From Nocardioides cremeus (lineage in GTDB: Bacteria; Actinomycetota; Actinomycetes; Propionibacteriales; Nocardioidaceae), in the NCBI RefSeq assembly GCF_030518195.1, contig NZ_JAULSC010000019.1, forward strand, positions 1 to 64,000: a DNA stretch of 64,000 nt, written 5' to 3'. Positions 15,725 to 24,475 of the stretch are shown here, piece by piece. Every line of letters begins with the position of its first letter. Positions within the stretch are counted from its first letter, which is position 1. Under the pieces are notes generated by a model that was not told the DNA's origin, did not search any database, and saw only the letters and a list, made by a program, of their open reading frames with translations. Both the position numbers and the translations under genes were made by a program.

Positions 15725-15994
15725 GTGATCAGCGAGCGCGACCAGCGCCGCATCCGAGCCGCCATGTCGGCGATGCCCTACGCCGCAACCGAGCGTGTCC
15801 CCAAGCCGTGGGTCGCCATGGGTGCCGCCGTCGACGCCGACGCCGTCGTGGCCTTCCTGGAGGGCCTCGCGGAAGTCCTGAGCGAGGTCGCCGCCGAGAG
15901 CGACAAGCATCGGCGCCGCCTGTTCTCCCTCGAGGCCGACGTGGAGGCATTCCGCCGCCTCATCGGCACCGCGCCCGCCGAGGTGACCCCGTGA
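15725..15994 (+). CDS. Small helical protein, N-terminus altered by duplication (89 aa)
   Basis: 89 residues as read from GTG 15725: VISERDQRRIRAAMSAMPYA then a helical coiled-coil-like tail (EGLAEVLSEVAAESDKHRRR). The ancestral start was almost certainly ATG 15675 (MTNHDAASTTTVISERD after removing one 17-bp repeat), which overlapped the upstream stop. At present either the GTG is used through coupling with the 17-codon leader that ends TGA across it, or expression is impaired. Function unknown. Confidence 0.55.
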   Translation: MISERDQRRIRAAMSAMPYAATERVPKPWVAMGAAVDADAVVAFLEGLAEVLSEVAAESDKHRRRLFSLEADVEAFRRLIGTAPAEVTP

Positions 15995-16236
15995 GCGCGC
16001 ACATCGAGTGGCTGGCCGCCCGCGAGACCAGCGTCCAGGTGTTCACCCCCGGCGAGGACTGGGTGGGAGCCGGGGAGCACCGCCAGCCCGTCCTGACGCT
16101 GGCCGGTGACGACGCGGTGGCGATCCAAGGCACTCCCGCCGAGTTGCGGGCACTCGCCGCCCGGATCACCGCCGTTGCCACCGCCGCGTCCGGGCGGCTC
16201 GACCTGGCCGCCGCACGGGAGGACCAGCCCGCATGA
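15991..16236 (+). CDS. Hypothetical small protein (81 aa)
   Basis: 81 residues from GTG overlapping the upstream stop (GTGA); ends with an ATGA overlap to the next gene. SAHIEWLAARETSVQVFTPG and QPVLTLAGDDAVAIQGTPAE suggest a compact beta fold followed by one helix. The overlap at both ends is the main support for coding. No family recognised. Confidence 0.55.
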   Translation: MSAHIEWLAARETSVQVFTPGEDWVGAGEHRQPVLTLAGDDAVAIQGTPAELRALAARITAVATAASGRLDLAAAREDQPA

Positions 16237-16583
16237 GCGACGCCGCCAGCCTCCGCGCCCTAGAGGAGCGCGCAACCCCCGGCCCGTGGACTCCGGACGG
16301 CGACAAGATCTGCGCCACCGCCGCCGACGCCCTGATCCCGGACAACATCCTCGTGGCCTACTACACCGGCCACGATCACCGGCTCGGCCTCAAGACCACC
16401 GGCCACGCCGCCGACGTGGAGTTCATGGCTGCCGCCCGCACCGCGCTGCCCGACCGGCTCGACCGGCTCGACCGCATCCGCGCTCTTCACGCCAAGTGGG
16501 GCGATCAGTCGCCCGAGGACGCGGACGGCTACCTCGACCTGTGGGAGACGCTCGGTCGGCTCCTTGACGGCGAGCCAGCCTGA
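16233..16583 (+). CDS. Hypothetical protein with ATPGPW motif (116 aa)
   Basis: 116 residues. The opening LRALEERATPGPWTPDGDKI followed by a second half ending AARTALPDRLDRLDRIRALH is a pattern widespread in small phage and plasmid proteins of unknown role (a short beta sheet and a C-terminal helix listing possible substrate or date-like fields). It is the last gene of the 14133-16583 row and is followed by a very strong terminator. Confidence 0.6.
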   Translation: MSDAASLRALEERATPGPWTPDGDKICATAADALIPDNILVAYYTGHDHRLGLKTTGHAADVEFMAAARTALPDRLDRLDRIRALHAKWGDQSPEDADGYLDLWETLGRLLDGEPA

Positions 16584-16594
16584 CCAACAACCGC

Positions 16595-16630
16595 AAGGCC
16601 GCCCGCACCGTCGACGGTGCGGGCGGCCTT
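16595..16630. terminator. Perfect palindromic terminator between convergent genes
   Basis: AAGGCCGCCCGCACCG, a TCGA loop, then CGGTGCGGGCGGCCTT: a 16-bp perfect stem starting 12 bases after one stop and ending 15 bases before the convergent stop at 16645. It has A-rich and T-ended flanks, so it can serve both directions. Confidence 0.85.
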
Positions 16631-16644
16631 CCGCGTCCGGCTGG

Positions 16645-17184
16645 TCACCACAGGGTCAGTTGCTCGCCCAGCAGTTCCTGGAGTCGCGCGAGGTCGTCGG
16701 CCACCAGCTGCGGGTCCTCACGCGCCAGGTCGCGCAGTTCCCGCGCCCGCCGACGCGGCCCGCGCGGGTCGGCCAGCGGGCTGTAGGGCAGCCGCCGTTG
16801 GACGGCCCACTCCTGCCGGTTCTTGCGCGCCGTCGAGACCACGACGTGTTCCGGCGCGATCCGCTGGCACAGCGGGTTGTGACAGCGGTGCCCGAGCAGA
16901 CGCGCCTCTTCGAGCGCGTCCACGCCGTGCATCACCGCGAACGCGAACCGGTGCGCGATGATCACCCGCCCCGGCGCGTACCAGAACCGGCCATGGCCAC
17001 CGCCGTCGGTGCGCTCACGCTCGGACCGGCCCGATACCGCTCCGGTCCACCACAGGCACTCACTGTCCGGCACCGTGGCGACCTTCGCCCGATACCGCGC
17101 GAGCACCGCCGGATCGCTGATCGCGGCCGCAACCGCCGCTAGGCCGGCGTCATCCAGCCGACGAACCGGCACCCACTCCCCCAC
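16645..17184 (-). CDS. HNH-type endonuclease-like protein
   Basis: About 180 residues. CLWWTGAVSGR, GHGRFWYAPGRVIIAHRFAF and LLGHRCHNPLCQRIAPEHVV form an HNH_3/homing-type beta-beta-alpha metal site (His in AHRFAF, His-Cys-His-Asn, Cys, His in PEHVV). Several starts are possible: GTG 17247, 17184 or 17172. I chose 17184 because 17247 would overlap the upstream gene by 98 bases. The upstream coiled-coil gene overlaps its start, so the two form one operon. HNH proteins of this type on conjugative elements are of unknown target. The 140 residues after the domain are helical. Confidence 0.65.
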   Translation of the reverse strand: MGEWVPVRRLDDAGLAAVAAAISDPAVLARYRAKVATVPDSECLWWTGAVSGRSERERTDGGGHGRFWYAPGRVIIAHRFAFAVMHGVDALEEARLLGHRCHNPLCQRIAPEHVVVSTARKNRQEWAVQRRLPYSPLADPRGPRRRARELRDLAREDPQLVADDLARLQELLGEQLTLW

Positions 17185-17533
17185 TCCCAGCGGTGACCAG
17201 CGCCGCGCCGTCGCCGCCCTGGTCGCCGTCGTCGGCTCGGGGCTCACTGGCGAGCCGCCGTAGCCGCGTCGCCTCGCGCACGGTCACGGTCTCGCCGCAC
17301 CACTCGACGGCCTCGCCCAGCGACAGGCCCTCGGCCTCGGTCAACTCCCGCAGCGCCTCACCGGCGCGCTTCTCAGTCTCGGCCACCGCCGCGTCGCGCT
17401 CACCGATCGCGACCATGACCTGTTCGGCCAGGTCGATCACCCGGCGCTCGCGCTCCTCGCGCTCCTTGCGCCGCTTCTCGGCCATCTCCCGCGCCGTACG
17501 CCGCGCCTGCTGCTTGATCGTCTGCTGACTCAT
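17150..17533 (-). CDS. Coiled-coil hypothetical protein (127 aa)
   Basis: 127 residues from MSQQTIKQQARRTAREMAEK: a long charged helix (KRRKEREERERRVIDLAEQV) then LSLGEAVEWCGETVTVREAT and a glycine-rich tail. The ATG at 17533 is preceded by GTGAGGACC. A 15-base copy of the TAGGTGACTGTCAGA motif ends 27 bases upstream, as in front of the excisionase gene. It is next to the relaxase on the opposite strand, so a relaxosome accessory or regulatory role is possible but unproven. Confidence 0.6.
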   Translation of the reverse strand: MSQQTIKQQARRTAREMAEKRRKEREERERRVIDLAEQVMVAIGERDAAVAETEKRAGEALRELTEAEGLSLGEAVEWCGETVTVREATRLRRLASEPRADDGDQGGDGAALVTAGSGGVGAGSSAG

Positions 17534-17560
17534 CCGGTCCTCACTCGTGTCGACATGGAC

Positions 17561-17575
17561 TCTGACAGTCACCTA
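17561..17575 (-). promoter_or_regulatory. TAGGTGACTGTCAGA motif (second copy)
   Basis: Reverse complement of 505-519 without mismatch. It lies upstream of the coiled-coil gene on the minus strand and at the left side of the relaxase promoter region. Confidence 0.5.
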
Positions 17576-17832
17576 CGACATTTCCCGGTCCTCGTGCGAT
17601 CACCACCGGCCAAGAACCTTCCGAACCCGCCAATCTCGACCCTAGCCAGCCCGTCCACTCCAGCCAGTCCGAACCCGACGCCCCAGCCGTCACCCACGCC
17701 CCTCAGCGTCCCCCCAGATTTTCGCGACCTCCCAAGTGCCACACACCTCTTGCATTCTCGGTTAGCCGAATAGAAAGAACAGAGCAGGAATCCGGCCGAA
17801 AGTGATCGCCTGCCGCGCGCGTGCGCACGTAG
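17576..17832. other. Non-coding region before the relaxase, candidate oriT/promoter
   Basis: 257 bases without a gene between the divergent coiled-coil gene and the MobF relaxase, which is where MobF origins of transfer usually lie. The stretch is strongly C-skewed on the plus strand and holds three spaced CCAGCC(N)GTC copies between about 17645 and 17690. Near 17752-17780 is the short palindrome-like TTCTCGGTTAGCCGAATAGAA and an AATAGAAA motif. The right end carries GTAGGTGACCGTG, another motif relative, over the relaxase start. No nic site can be recognised. Confidence 0.35.
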
Positions 17833-20800
17833 GTGACCGTGACGATGAGCCTCCACAAGCTGACGGCGGGGTCGGGGTACGACTACCTGACCCGCCAGGT
17901 CGCAGCGATGGACGCCACCGACAAGGGCCACACCGGCCTGGCGAGCTACTACACCGAGAAGGGCGAGACCCCCGGCGTGTGGGTCGGCTCGGGCCTGGAG
18001 GGCATCGAGGGACTCGATGCCGGCGACGTCGTCACCGCCGACCAAATGCAGAGCCTGTTCGGCTCCGGGCACCACCCGCTGGCCACCCAGCGGACCAAGG
18101 AGCTGGACCTGCGCATCGGCCGCGACGTGGCCGGGCGGGCGACCGATGCGGACTACAAGACCGCGGTCCGGCTCGGCACCCCCTACAAGGTCTACGACAA
18201 CGACATCAGCCCGTTTCGGATCGAGGTCGCCAAGCGCATCGCGGCCCTCAACGAGGCCGCCGGCCTCCCTGGGGACTGGCCGGTCCCCGCGGCCGACCGG
18301 GCCAAGATCCGCACCGAGGTGGCCGCGGAGTTCTTCCGTGCCGAGCACGGCCGCGACCCGGCCGACGCCCGCGAGCTCGCCGCGACGATCGCCAAGCACT
18401 CCCGCCCCAAGACCAACGCCGTCGCCGGCTACGACCTGACCTTCTCCCCTGTCAAGAGCGTCTCGGTGCTGTGGGCGATCTCCGACCCGAAGACCGCCGC
18501 GGTGATCGAGCGGGCCCACCAGGCGGCGATCAAGGACGCGCTGGGCTTCATCGAGTCCAAGGCACTGTTCACTCGCCGAGGCACCAACGGCGTCCGCCAG
18601 GTCGACGTCCGTGGCCTGGTCGCCACGGCGTTCACCCACCGCGACTCCCGCGCCGGAGACCCTGACTTGCATACGCACGTCGCCGTCGCCAACAAAGTTC
18701 AGACCCTCGACGGCAAGTGGCTGGCCATCGACGGCCGGCCGCTGCACAAGGCGGTCGTCTCGGCCTCGGAGACCTACAACACCGCGCTCGAGCGGCACCT
18801 GGTCGACGCCCTTGGCGTGCGGTTCGAGGAGCGCCCAAACGAGGACGCCCGCAAGCGGCCGGTGCGTGAGATCGTCGGCGTCGACCCCGAGCTGAACCAC
18901 CGGTTCTCCAAGCGCCGGATCAACGTCGAGGACCGCCGCAAGGTCCTCGCGGCGGCGTTCCAGGCCACCCACGGGCGGCCCCCGACGCCCGTAGAGACCA
19001 TCCAGCTGTCCCAGCAGGCGACGCTGGAGACCCGCGAGGCCAAGCACGAGCCCCGCTCGCTGGCCGAGCAACGCGAGGCCTGGAACCGCGAGGCGGTCGA
19101 GCTGCTCGGCACCCCGCAGCGGGTCAAGCAGATGGTGCACGGCGCCCTCAACCCGAAGGGCGCGGCCCGCTCCCTGGCCGACTCGGCCTGGTTCGCCAAG
19201 ACCACCGACCGCATCGTGGCCACGATGGAAGGCAGCCGGAGCGCGTGGCAGTACTGGCACGTCTACGCCGAGGCTCAGCGGCAGGTCCGGGCCGCCAACG
19301 TGCCCACCAACCAGGTCTCCCAGGTGGTCGACCTGCTGGTCAGCGAGGTCCTCGACGGCTACTCGGTGAGCATGGCCCGCCCCTGGGACACCATCAGCGA
19401 GCCGGTCCAGCTGCGCCGCGCAGACGGGTCCTCGGTCTACACCCAGGCCGGGGCCGACCTGTTCACCTCGAGCAAGGTGCTGGCCGCCGAACAGCGCCTG
19501 GTCGACGCCGCCGGCCGCCATGACGGGTACGCCGTCGAGGCGTCCTCGGTCGACCTGGCGCTTCTGGAGTCGACCGCCAACGGCATCACCCTCAACGCCG
19601 GACAGGCCATGCTGGTGCGGGAGATGGCCACTTCCGGCGCCCGGCTCCAGCTGGCGATCGCCCCCGCCGGATCGGGCAAGACCACCGCGATGCGAGCCCT
19701 GGCCAGCGCGTGGAGCGACGGCGGAGGCACCATCCTCGGCCTCGCTCCCTCGGCGGCGGCCGCGGACGCCCTGCGCTCCCAGATCGACACCCAGACCGAC
19801 ACCCTGGCCAAGCTCACGCACTCCCTCGAGCAGGCCCGGCAGACCGGTGCCGCGATGCCGAACTGGGTGGCCGGCATCGACTCCTCAACGCTCGTCGTGA
19901 TCGACGAGGCGGGCATGGCCGACACCCTCTCCCTGGACGCCGCGGTCTCCTACATCCTCGAGCGCGGCGGCAGCGTCCGCCTGATCGGTGACGACCAGCA
20001 GCTCTCCGCGATCGGCGCCGGCGGCGTGCTGCGCGACATCCGAGCCACCCACGGCGCGCTCCAGCTGACCGAGCTCGTCCGGTTCAAGGACCCCGCCGAG
20101 GGCGCAGCGTCGCTGGCCCTGCGCGAGGGGAAGAGCGAGGCGCTCGGCTTCTACCTCGACCGCGACCGGGTCCACGTCGGCGACCTGGCGACCATGACCG
20201 AGGAGGTCTTCGCCGCCTGGCAGGCCGACCGGGCCGCCGGCCTGGACTCGATCATGCTCGCCCCGACCCGCGACCTCGTCAGCGAGCTGAACCAGCAGGC
20301 CCGCGCTCACCGTCTGGACGGGATCGACCCGGCCGACGTCGCCAGCAGTGGCCCGGTGCGCCGGCTCGCCGACGGCAACGAGGCGTCGATCGGCGAGCTG
20401 ATCATCACCCGCGAGAACGACCGCCGGCTGCGTACTTCGGCCACCGACTGGGTGAAGAACGGCGACCGCTGGACCGTCCTGGAGATCCACGACGGCGGCG
20501 ACCTGACCGTCCAGCACACCCAGCACGGCCGCACCGTGCGACTGCCGAGCGACTATGTCGCCAAGGCCACCGAGCTCGGCTACGCGTGCACCGTGCACAC
20601 CGCCCAGGGCGTCACCGCCGACACAATGCACGGCCTGGCCACCGGCACCGAGTCGCGCCAGCAGCTCTACACGATGATCACCCGCGGCGCGCACGCCAAC
20701 CACGTCTACCTCGAGGTCGTCGGCGACGGCGACCCGCACTCGGTAATCCACCCGACCCTGGTCCGGCCGCTCACCCCCACCGACATCCTCGAGTCAATGC

Positions 20801-23754
20801 TGGCCCGCGACGACGCCCAGCGGTCCGCGACCAGCCTGGTCCGCGAGCAGGCCGACCCGGCCACCCGGCTTGGCGAGGCCTCCCAGCGCTACCTCGACAG
20901 CCTCTACGTCGCAGCCGAGGACCTGCTTCGCCACGAGACCACGACCGGCGTCGACGGCACCACGGTCAACATGGTCGACGCGCTGGACACCGCCGTCGAG
21001 ACACTGGCTCCCGGGCTGTCCGATGAGGCCGCCTGGCCCACCCTGCGCGCCCACCTGCTGCTGCTCGGCGCGGCCGGCGAGAACCCCGTCGAAGCGCTCC
21101 GGGCCGCCGCCGGTGACCGGGAGCTGGAGAGCGCACGCGACCGGGCCGCGGTCCTGGACTGGCGCCTGGACGCCTCCGGGCTGCGCAACGCGGGCGCCGG
21201 CCCGCTCCCGTGGATGCCCGGGATCCCGGCGCGTCTGGCCGAGGACCCGCACTGGGGTGCCTACCTCTCCCAGCGGGCGCACCTGGTCGAGCAGCTCGCC
21301 GAGCAGGTCCACACCCGCGCCGCCGAGCAGTCCGCGCTTCCGGTGTGGGCGCAGAACGGCATCCGCCCCGAGGCCGCCACGGTGGCCGACGTCGAGGTCT
21401 GGCGCGCAGCCATGCAGGTCCCCGTCGGCGACCCGCGACCGACCGGTGCACCGCAGCTGCAGAAGGCGTCGGCGACGTGGCAGCGGCGCCTCAACCGGGC
21501 CGTCACCGGTGCCCACACGCCGGCGCTCAAGGAATGGCGTCAGCTGCTCTACTCGCTCGCCCCGCAGGTCCGCGACGACGAGTTCACCCCGCTCCTGGCC
21601 GAGCGGCTGGCCGCGATGTCGCGTGCCGGCGTCACGGCCCACGAGCTGCTGCGCACTGCCGCCGCACCCGATCACCCGGCGGGTGCGCTGCCCGACGAGC
21701 TCGCCGCGGCCGCGCTCTGGTGGCGCATGGCCCGCCACCTCACACCCGCGGTCGCCGCCCAGATCGGCGATGGCTCCCACGGCGAGAGCGTCACCACCGA
21801 CTGGGCGCCGCGGCTCGCGGGCCTGTTCGGTCCCGAGCGGGCCGCGAGCATCCAGGCCAGCACCTGGTGGCCGGCGCTGGTCTCCAACGTCGACCACGGC
21901 CTACAGCGTGGCTGGCAGGTCGAGGCCCTTCTGGGCGCCGGCCGGGCGCTGCCGAGCGACGGCTGGGAGGGCGTCGACGAGTGCCAGGCACTGGTCTGGC
22001 GGACGTCGATCGCGCTGGAGACCGCTCCCGACGAGCACGCGCACGAGTACCACTTCGATGAGCCGCCGGCGGACCTGTGGGAGGGCATCGAGCCCGACCG
22101 GGCGATGTTCGTCGACCAGTCCGACGCCATCCCGTGGCCGCTTGCTGAGGATCCCGGCACGGACCTCGAGCCCCCCGTCGACCTGGTCTACGAGCACCAG
22201 GTCGACGCGCTCGAGGAGAACCTGGTCGACGTCGACGAGGACCAGTACATCGAGAGCGACCTCACGCTGGCCGCCTACATCCGCGACCTCGGCGGCACCC
22301 GGCTGGAGCCCACCGACGCCGATATCCGGCTCATGTACCAGCGCGCCGACGAGTGGCACTCCTCCCCCGTCACGCGTGAGCGCATGGTCGAGATCAACGA
22401 GCTCACGCAGACCTTCTTCGAGTCCCGGTTCACCGATTCGTGGGGGCGCGACTACCTCACCGGCCGGTTCGGCGTCGACCTCGCCGGCGACGAGCGGTTC
22501 CGCCCCGGTCAGGCTCCGGCCGGCTGGACCAACCTGGTCGACCACCTCCGCGGCCGCGGTATCAGCGACACCGAGATGCTCGCCACCGGCGTCGCCACCG
22601 AGGCCATCACCGGCCGCCTCATCGACCGGTTCCGCGACCGCGTGATGCTCCCGGTGATCCACCAGGGCGAGGTGCTCGGCTTCGTCGGCCGCCGACGCCC
22701 CGACCTCACCGACGACGACAAGGCCGGACCGAAGTACCTCAACACCGCCGACACCCCGCTGTTCCACAAGGGTGCGCAGCTGTTCGGTGTCGTCGACGAA
22801 CTGCTTGCCGAGGGCGCCGTCCCGGTGATCGTCGAGGGCCCGATGGACGCGGTCGCCGTCACGATCGCCAGCGCCGGCCTGTACCTCGGCGTGGCCCCGC
22901 TCGGCACGTCCCTGACCGATGAGCAGGCCGCGCAGTTGGCCGCCGTCGGCCGCGACCCGATCGTGGCCACCGATGCCGACCTGGCGGGCCAGATCGCGGC
23001 CGAGCGCGACTTCTGGATGCTCACCCCGCACGGCCTAGACCCAGGCTTCGCCCGGTTCCCCGACGGACTCGACCCCGCCGACCTGCTCGCTCAGCGCGGA
23101 CCGGCCGCGCTCACCGCCGCGGTGGCCAGCGGCCAGCCCGCCTTCCGGTCCCTGGGCGACCAGCTCCTCACCGAGCGGCTCGACAACCTCGGCGCCGAGC
23201 AGGCACGGGTGGCCGCAATGCGAGTCATCTCGTCCCGTCCCAGCCGGGCCTGGGAGCCGGGAGTCAACCAGGTGCGGGCACGGCTGCAGCTCTCCCAGCT
23301 GCAGGCCGGCCGGGACCTTCGGGACGCAGTCAAGACGTGGGACGCCGACCCGCGGAGGGCTGCACTGGCCGAGCTGCACAAGAGCAGCGAGGTCCGCGCC
23401 CGACTCTCGGCCGCGGCCGAGAAGACGCCCGTCGAGCGGTGGGCGCCGCTGGCCCGCGAGCTCGACCCGCGCCTGCTCGAGCAGGACGACTGGCCGGCCA
23501 CCGCAGCGATGCTGCAGCAGGCCCACGAGCACGGTCACGACGTCGGCGCCGCCACCCGCGCGATCGTCGCCGAGAAGCCCCTGGGCGACAGCCCCGCCCG
23601 CGACCTGCGCTACCGGATCGTCTCCCGACTCTCCGTTCCGATCGACTCGACATTGCCTGGTCACGTTGCCGGTGCCCGGCAACGCCGACGTTCGGAGGAG
23701 CCACAGGCCCGGCCCAAGACTGATCGCCCCAAGCCGCCGCGAGGCCGGGGGTGA
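17833..23754 (+). CDS. MobF relaxase-helicase fused to a TOPRIM primase-like domain
   Basis: 1973 residues. N-terminal TrwC/TraI-type relaxase: tyrosines at 16 and 18 (GSGYDYLTRQ), FSPVKSVSVLWA (about 205-216) and the metal triad HRDSRAGDPDLHTH (269-282). Then a superfamily I helicase: APAGSGKTTAM at about 610, VVIDEAGMADT about 695, and HTAQGVTADTM near 920. The last 500 residues add GWTNLVDHLRGRGIS, VMLPVIHQGEVLGFVGRRRP, VIVEGPMDAVAV (TOPRIM glutamate, about 1666) and VATDADLAGQ (Asp-x-Asp, about 1712), as in DnaG-type primases. It would nick oriT, lead the strand through the coupling protein and perhaps prime the complement. Starts at GTG 17833 or ATG 17845; AGGTGA before the latter could be its ribosome site. 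Confidence 0.92.
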   Translation: MTVTMSLHKLTAGSGYDYLTRQVAAMDATDKGHTGLASYYTEKGETPGVWVGSGLEGIEGLDAGDVVTADQMQSLFGSGHHPLATQRTKELDLRIGRDVAGRATDADYKTAVRLGTPYKVYDNDISPFRIEVAKRIAALNEAAGLPGDWPVPAADRAKIRTEVAAEFFRAEHGRDPADARELAATIAKHSRPKTNAVAGYDLTFSPVKSVSVLWAISDPKTAAVIERAHQAAIKDALGFIESKALFTRRGTNGVRQVDVRGLVATAFTHRDSRAGDPDLHTHVAVANKVQTLDGKWLAIDGRPLHKAVVSASETYNTALERHLVDALGVRFEERPNEDARKRPVREIVGVDPELNHRFSKRRINVEDRRKVLAAAFQATHGRPPTPVETIQLSQQATLETREAKHEPRSLAEQREAWNREAVELLGTPQRVKQMVHGALNPKGAARSLADSAWFAKTTDRIVATMEGSRSAWQYWHVYAEAQRQVRAANVPTNQVSQVVDLLVSEVLDGYSVSMARPWDTISEPVQLRRADGSSVYTQAGADLFTSSKVLAAEQRLVDAAGRHDGYAVEASSVDLALLESTANGITLNAGQAMLVREMATSGARLQLAIAPAGSGKTTAMRALASAWSDGGGTILGLAPSAAAADALRSQIDTQTDTLAKLTHSLEQARQTGAAMPNWVAGIDSSTLVVIDEAGMADTLSLDAAVSYILERGGSVRLIGDDQQLSAIGAGGVLRDIRATHGALQLTELVRFKDPAEGAASLALREGKSEALGFYLDRDRVHVGDLATMTEEVFAAWQADRAAGLDSIMLAPTRDLVSELNQQARAHRLDGIDPADVASSGPVRRLADGNEASIGELIITRENDRRLRTSATDWVKNGDRWTVLEIHDGGDLTVQHTQHGRTVRLPSDYVAKATELGYACTVHTAQGVTADTMHGLATGTESRQQLYTMITRGAHANHVYLEVVGDGDPHSVIHPTLVRPLTPTDILESMLARDDAQRSATSLVREQADPATRLGEASQRYLDSLYVAAEDLLRHETTTGVDGTTVNMVDALDTAVETLAPGLSDEAAWPTLRAHLLLLGAAGENPVEALRAAAGDRELESARDRAAVLDWRLDASGLRNAGAGPLPWMPGIPARLAEDPHWGAYLSQRAHLVEQLAEQVHTRAAEQSALPVWAQNGIRPEAATVADVEVWRAAMQVPVGDPRPTGAPQLQKASATWQRRLNRAVTGAHTPALKEWRQLLYSLAPQVRDDEFTPLLAERLAAMSRAGVTAHELLRTAAAPDHPAGALPDELAAAALWWRMARHLTPAVAAQIGDGSHGESVTTDWAPRLAGLFGPERAASIQASTWWPALVSNVDHGLQRGWQVEALLGAGRALPSDGWEGVDECQALVWRTSIALETAPDEHAHEYHFDEPPADLWEGIEPDRAMFVDQSDAIPWPLAEDPGTDLEPPVDLVYEHQVDALEENLVDVDEDQYIESDLTLAAYIRDLGGTRLEPTDADIRLMYQRADEWHSSPVTRERMVEINELTQTFFESRFTDSWGRDYLTGRFGVDLAGDERFRPGQAPAGWTNLVDHLRGRGISDTEMLATGVATEAITGRLIDRFRDRVMLPVIHQGEVLGFVGRRRPDLTDDDKAGPKYLNTADTPLFHKGAQLFGVVDELLAEGAVPVIVEGPMDAVAVTIASAGLYLGVAPLGTSLTDEQAAQLAAVGRDPIVATDADLAGQIAAERDFWMLTPHGLDPGFARFPDGLDPADLLAQRGPAALTAAVASGQPAFRSLGDQLLTERLDNLGAEQARVAAMRVISSRPSRAWEPGVNQVRARLQLSQLQAGRDLRDAVKTWDADPRRAALAELHKSSEVRARLSAAAEKTPVERWAPLARELDPRLLEQDDWPATAAMLQQAHEHGHDVGAATRAIVAEKPLGDSPARDLRYRIVSRLSVPIDSTLPGHVAGARQRRRSEEPQARPKTDRPKPPRGRG

Positions 23755-23762
23755 CTCGCAGA

Positions 23763-24026
23763 TCACGGCACCGCGACGAACCGCCCAGATTGCCGCGGGT
23801 GCAGTCCCCCGAATAGAGGCAGCGGTATGTCGCCGCACAGATCGAGTGCAACGTCGGTGAGCGTCACCTTGCGCGGATCGATCTCGTTCAAACTTGCGTT
23901 CGCACCGTCATAGCGACGGCGAGGCATCTTCGTGGAAACCTGGGCCGAACCCGGCAGGACGCTGCAGGTTCTGATCTCACGGTTGCGACCCGGTCGGCGG
24001 AAGCGATGTGCCTCGCGGATGCTCAC
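23763..24026 (-). CDS. Possible third gene of the PIN operon (87 aa)
   Basis: 87 residues from GTG overlapping the stop of the PIN gene (GTGA). Basic N-terminal half (REAHRFRRPGRNREIRT), then ASLNEIDPRKVTLTDVALDL and a hydrophobic end. Codon use is less biased than in neighbours, so the case rests mainly on the overlap. If it is not expressed, the region 23755-24022 is simply spacer between converging transcripts. Confidence 0.3.
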   Translation of the reverse strand: MSIREAHRFRRPGRNREIRTCSVLPGSAQVSTKMPRRRYDGANASLNEIDPRKVTLTDVALDLCGDIPLPLFGGLHPRQSGRFVAVP

Positions 24027-24475
24027 GTAGGTTCAGAACGATCAATGAGGTCCGCGAACTGCGCGTATGTCAGTACTCGCACCTTGAATTCTTCGGCCTT
24101 AGCCCTAACTGCCTTATCGTCGGTAACAACCGCCCACTCAAGGGGATCGAGGTGCTGCCTTTCGCGATCCCGAGCATCCAGTGCACACGCAACCATCAGC
24201 GGGTCGGCGCTGCCCTGGTTCAAGTAGAGATTGATCAAGTCGGTGTCGTCCGGAGGGACGGTCGCCATGACCGTCATCAGCCACCGCAGAACCGACGGCG
24301 TGGTGGAGTACTCGATCTGCGCTAGTTCTTCGACGTCGGGAAAGCCGTCGGCCTCGTGCAGCACTTCGCTCGGGATCATCGCGTTGGCCCGAAAGAACTT
24401 GCTGGCCCGCCGCTGGCGCCGAAGCTGGCTGAGCGCGTTGGTGTCGACCAGGTACCTCGTCCCGAAGGCGCTCAC
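24023..24475 (-). CDS. PIN-domain protein (probable RNase toxin/effector)
   Basis: 150 residues with the PIN layout: Asp11 in YLVDTNALSQL, acidic residue in SEVLHEAD (37-42), Asp91 in GSADPLMVACAL and Asp119/Asp120 in WAVVTDDKAVRAKAEEF. These acidic residues bind Mg2+ or Mn2+ in PIN ribonucleases. Its ATG overlaps the stop of the ImmA/IrrE-like gene (24472-24475). PIN proteins preceded by an ImmA-like gene are seen among toxin-antitoxin and phage-defence loci (for example the DUF4411 group). Base composition is lower in GC than the conjugation genes, suggesting separate acquisition. Confidence 0.75.
   Translation of the reverse strand: MSAFGTRYLVDTNALSQLRRQRRASKFFRANAMIPSEVLHEADGFPDVEELAQIEYSTTPSVLRWLMTVMATVPPDDTDLINLYLNQGSADPLMVACALDARDRERQHLDPLEWAVVTDDKAVRAKAEEFKVRVLTYAQFADLIDRSEPT

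Noticed and set aside
17569..19821. 750-codon open frame on the minus strand
   Set aside because: Antisense shadow of the relaxase N-terminus; no recognisable protein features.
20870..22645. 591-codon plus-strand frame
   Set aside because: Out-of-frame reading of the relaxase with an Arg/Ser/Pro-rich composition typical of shifted high-GC frames.
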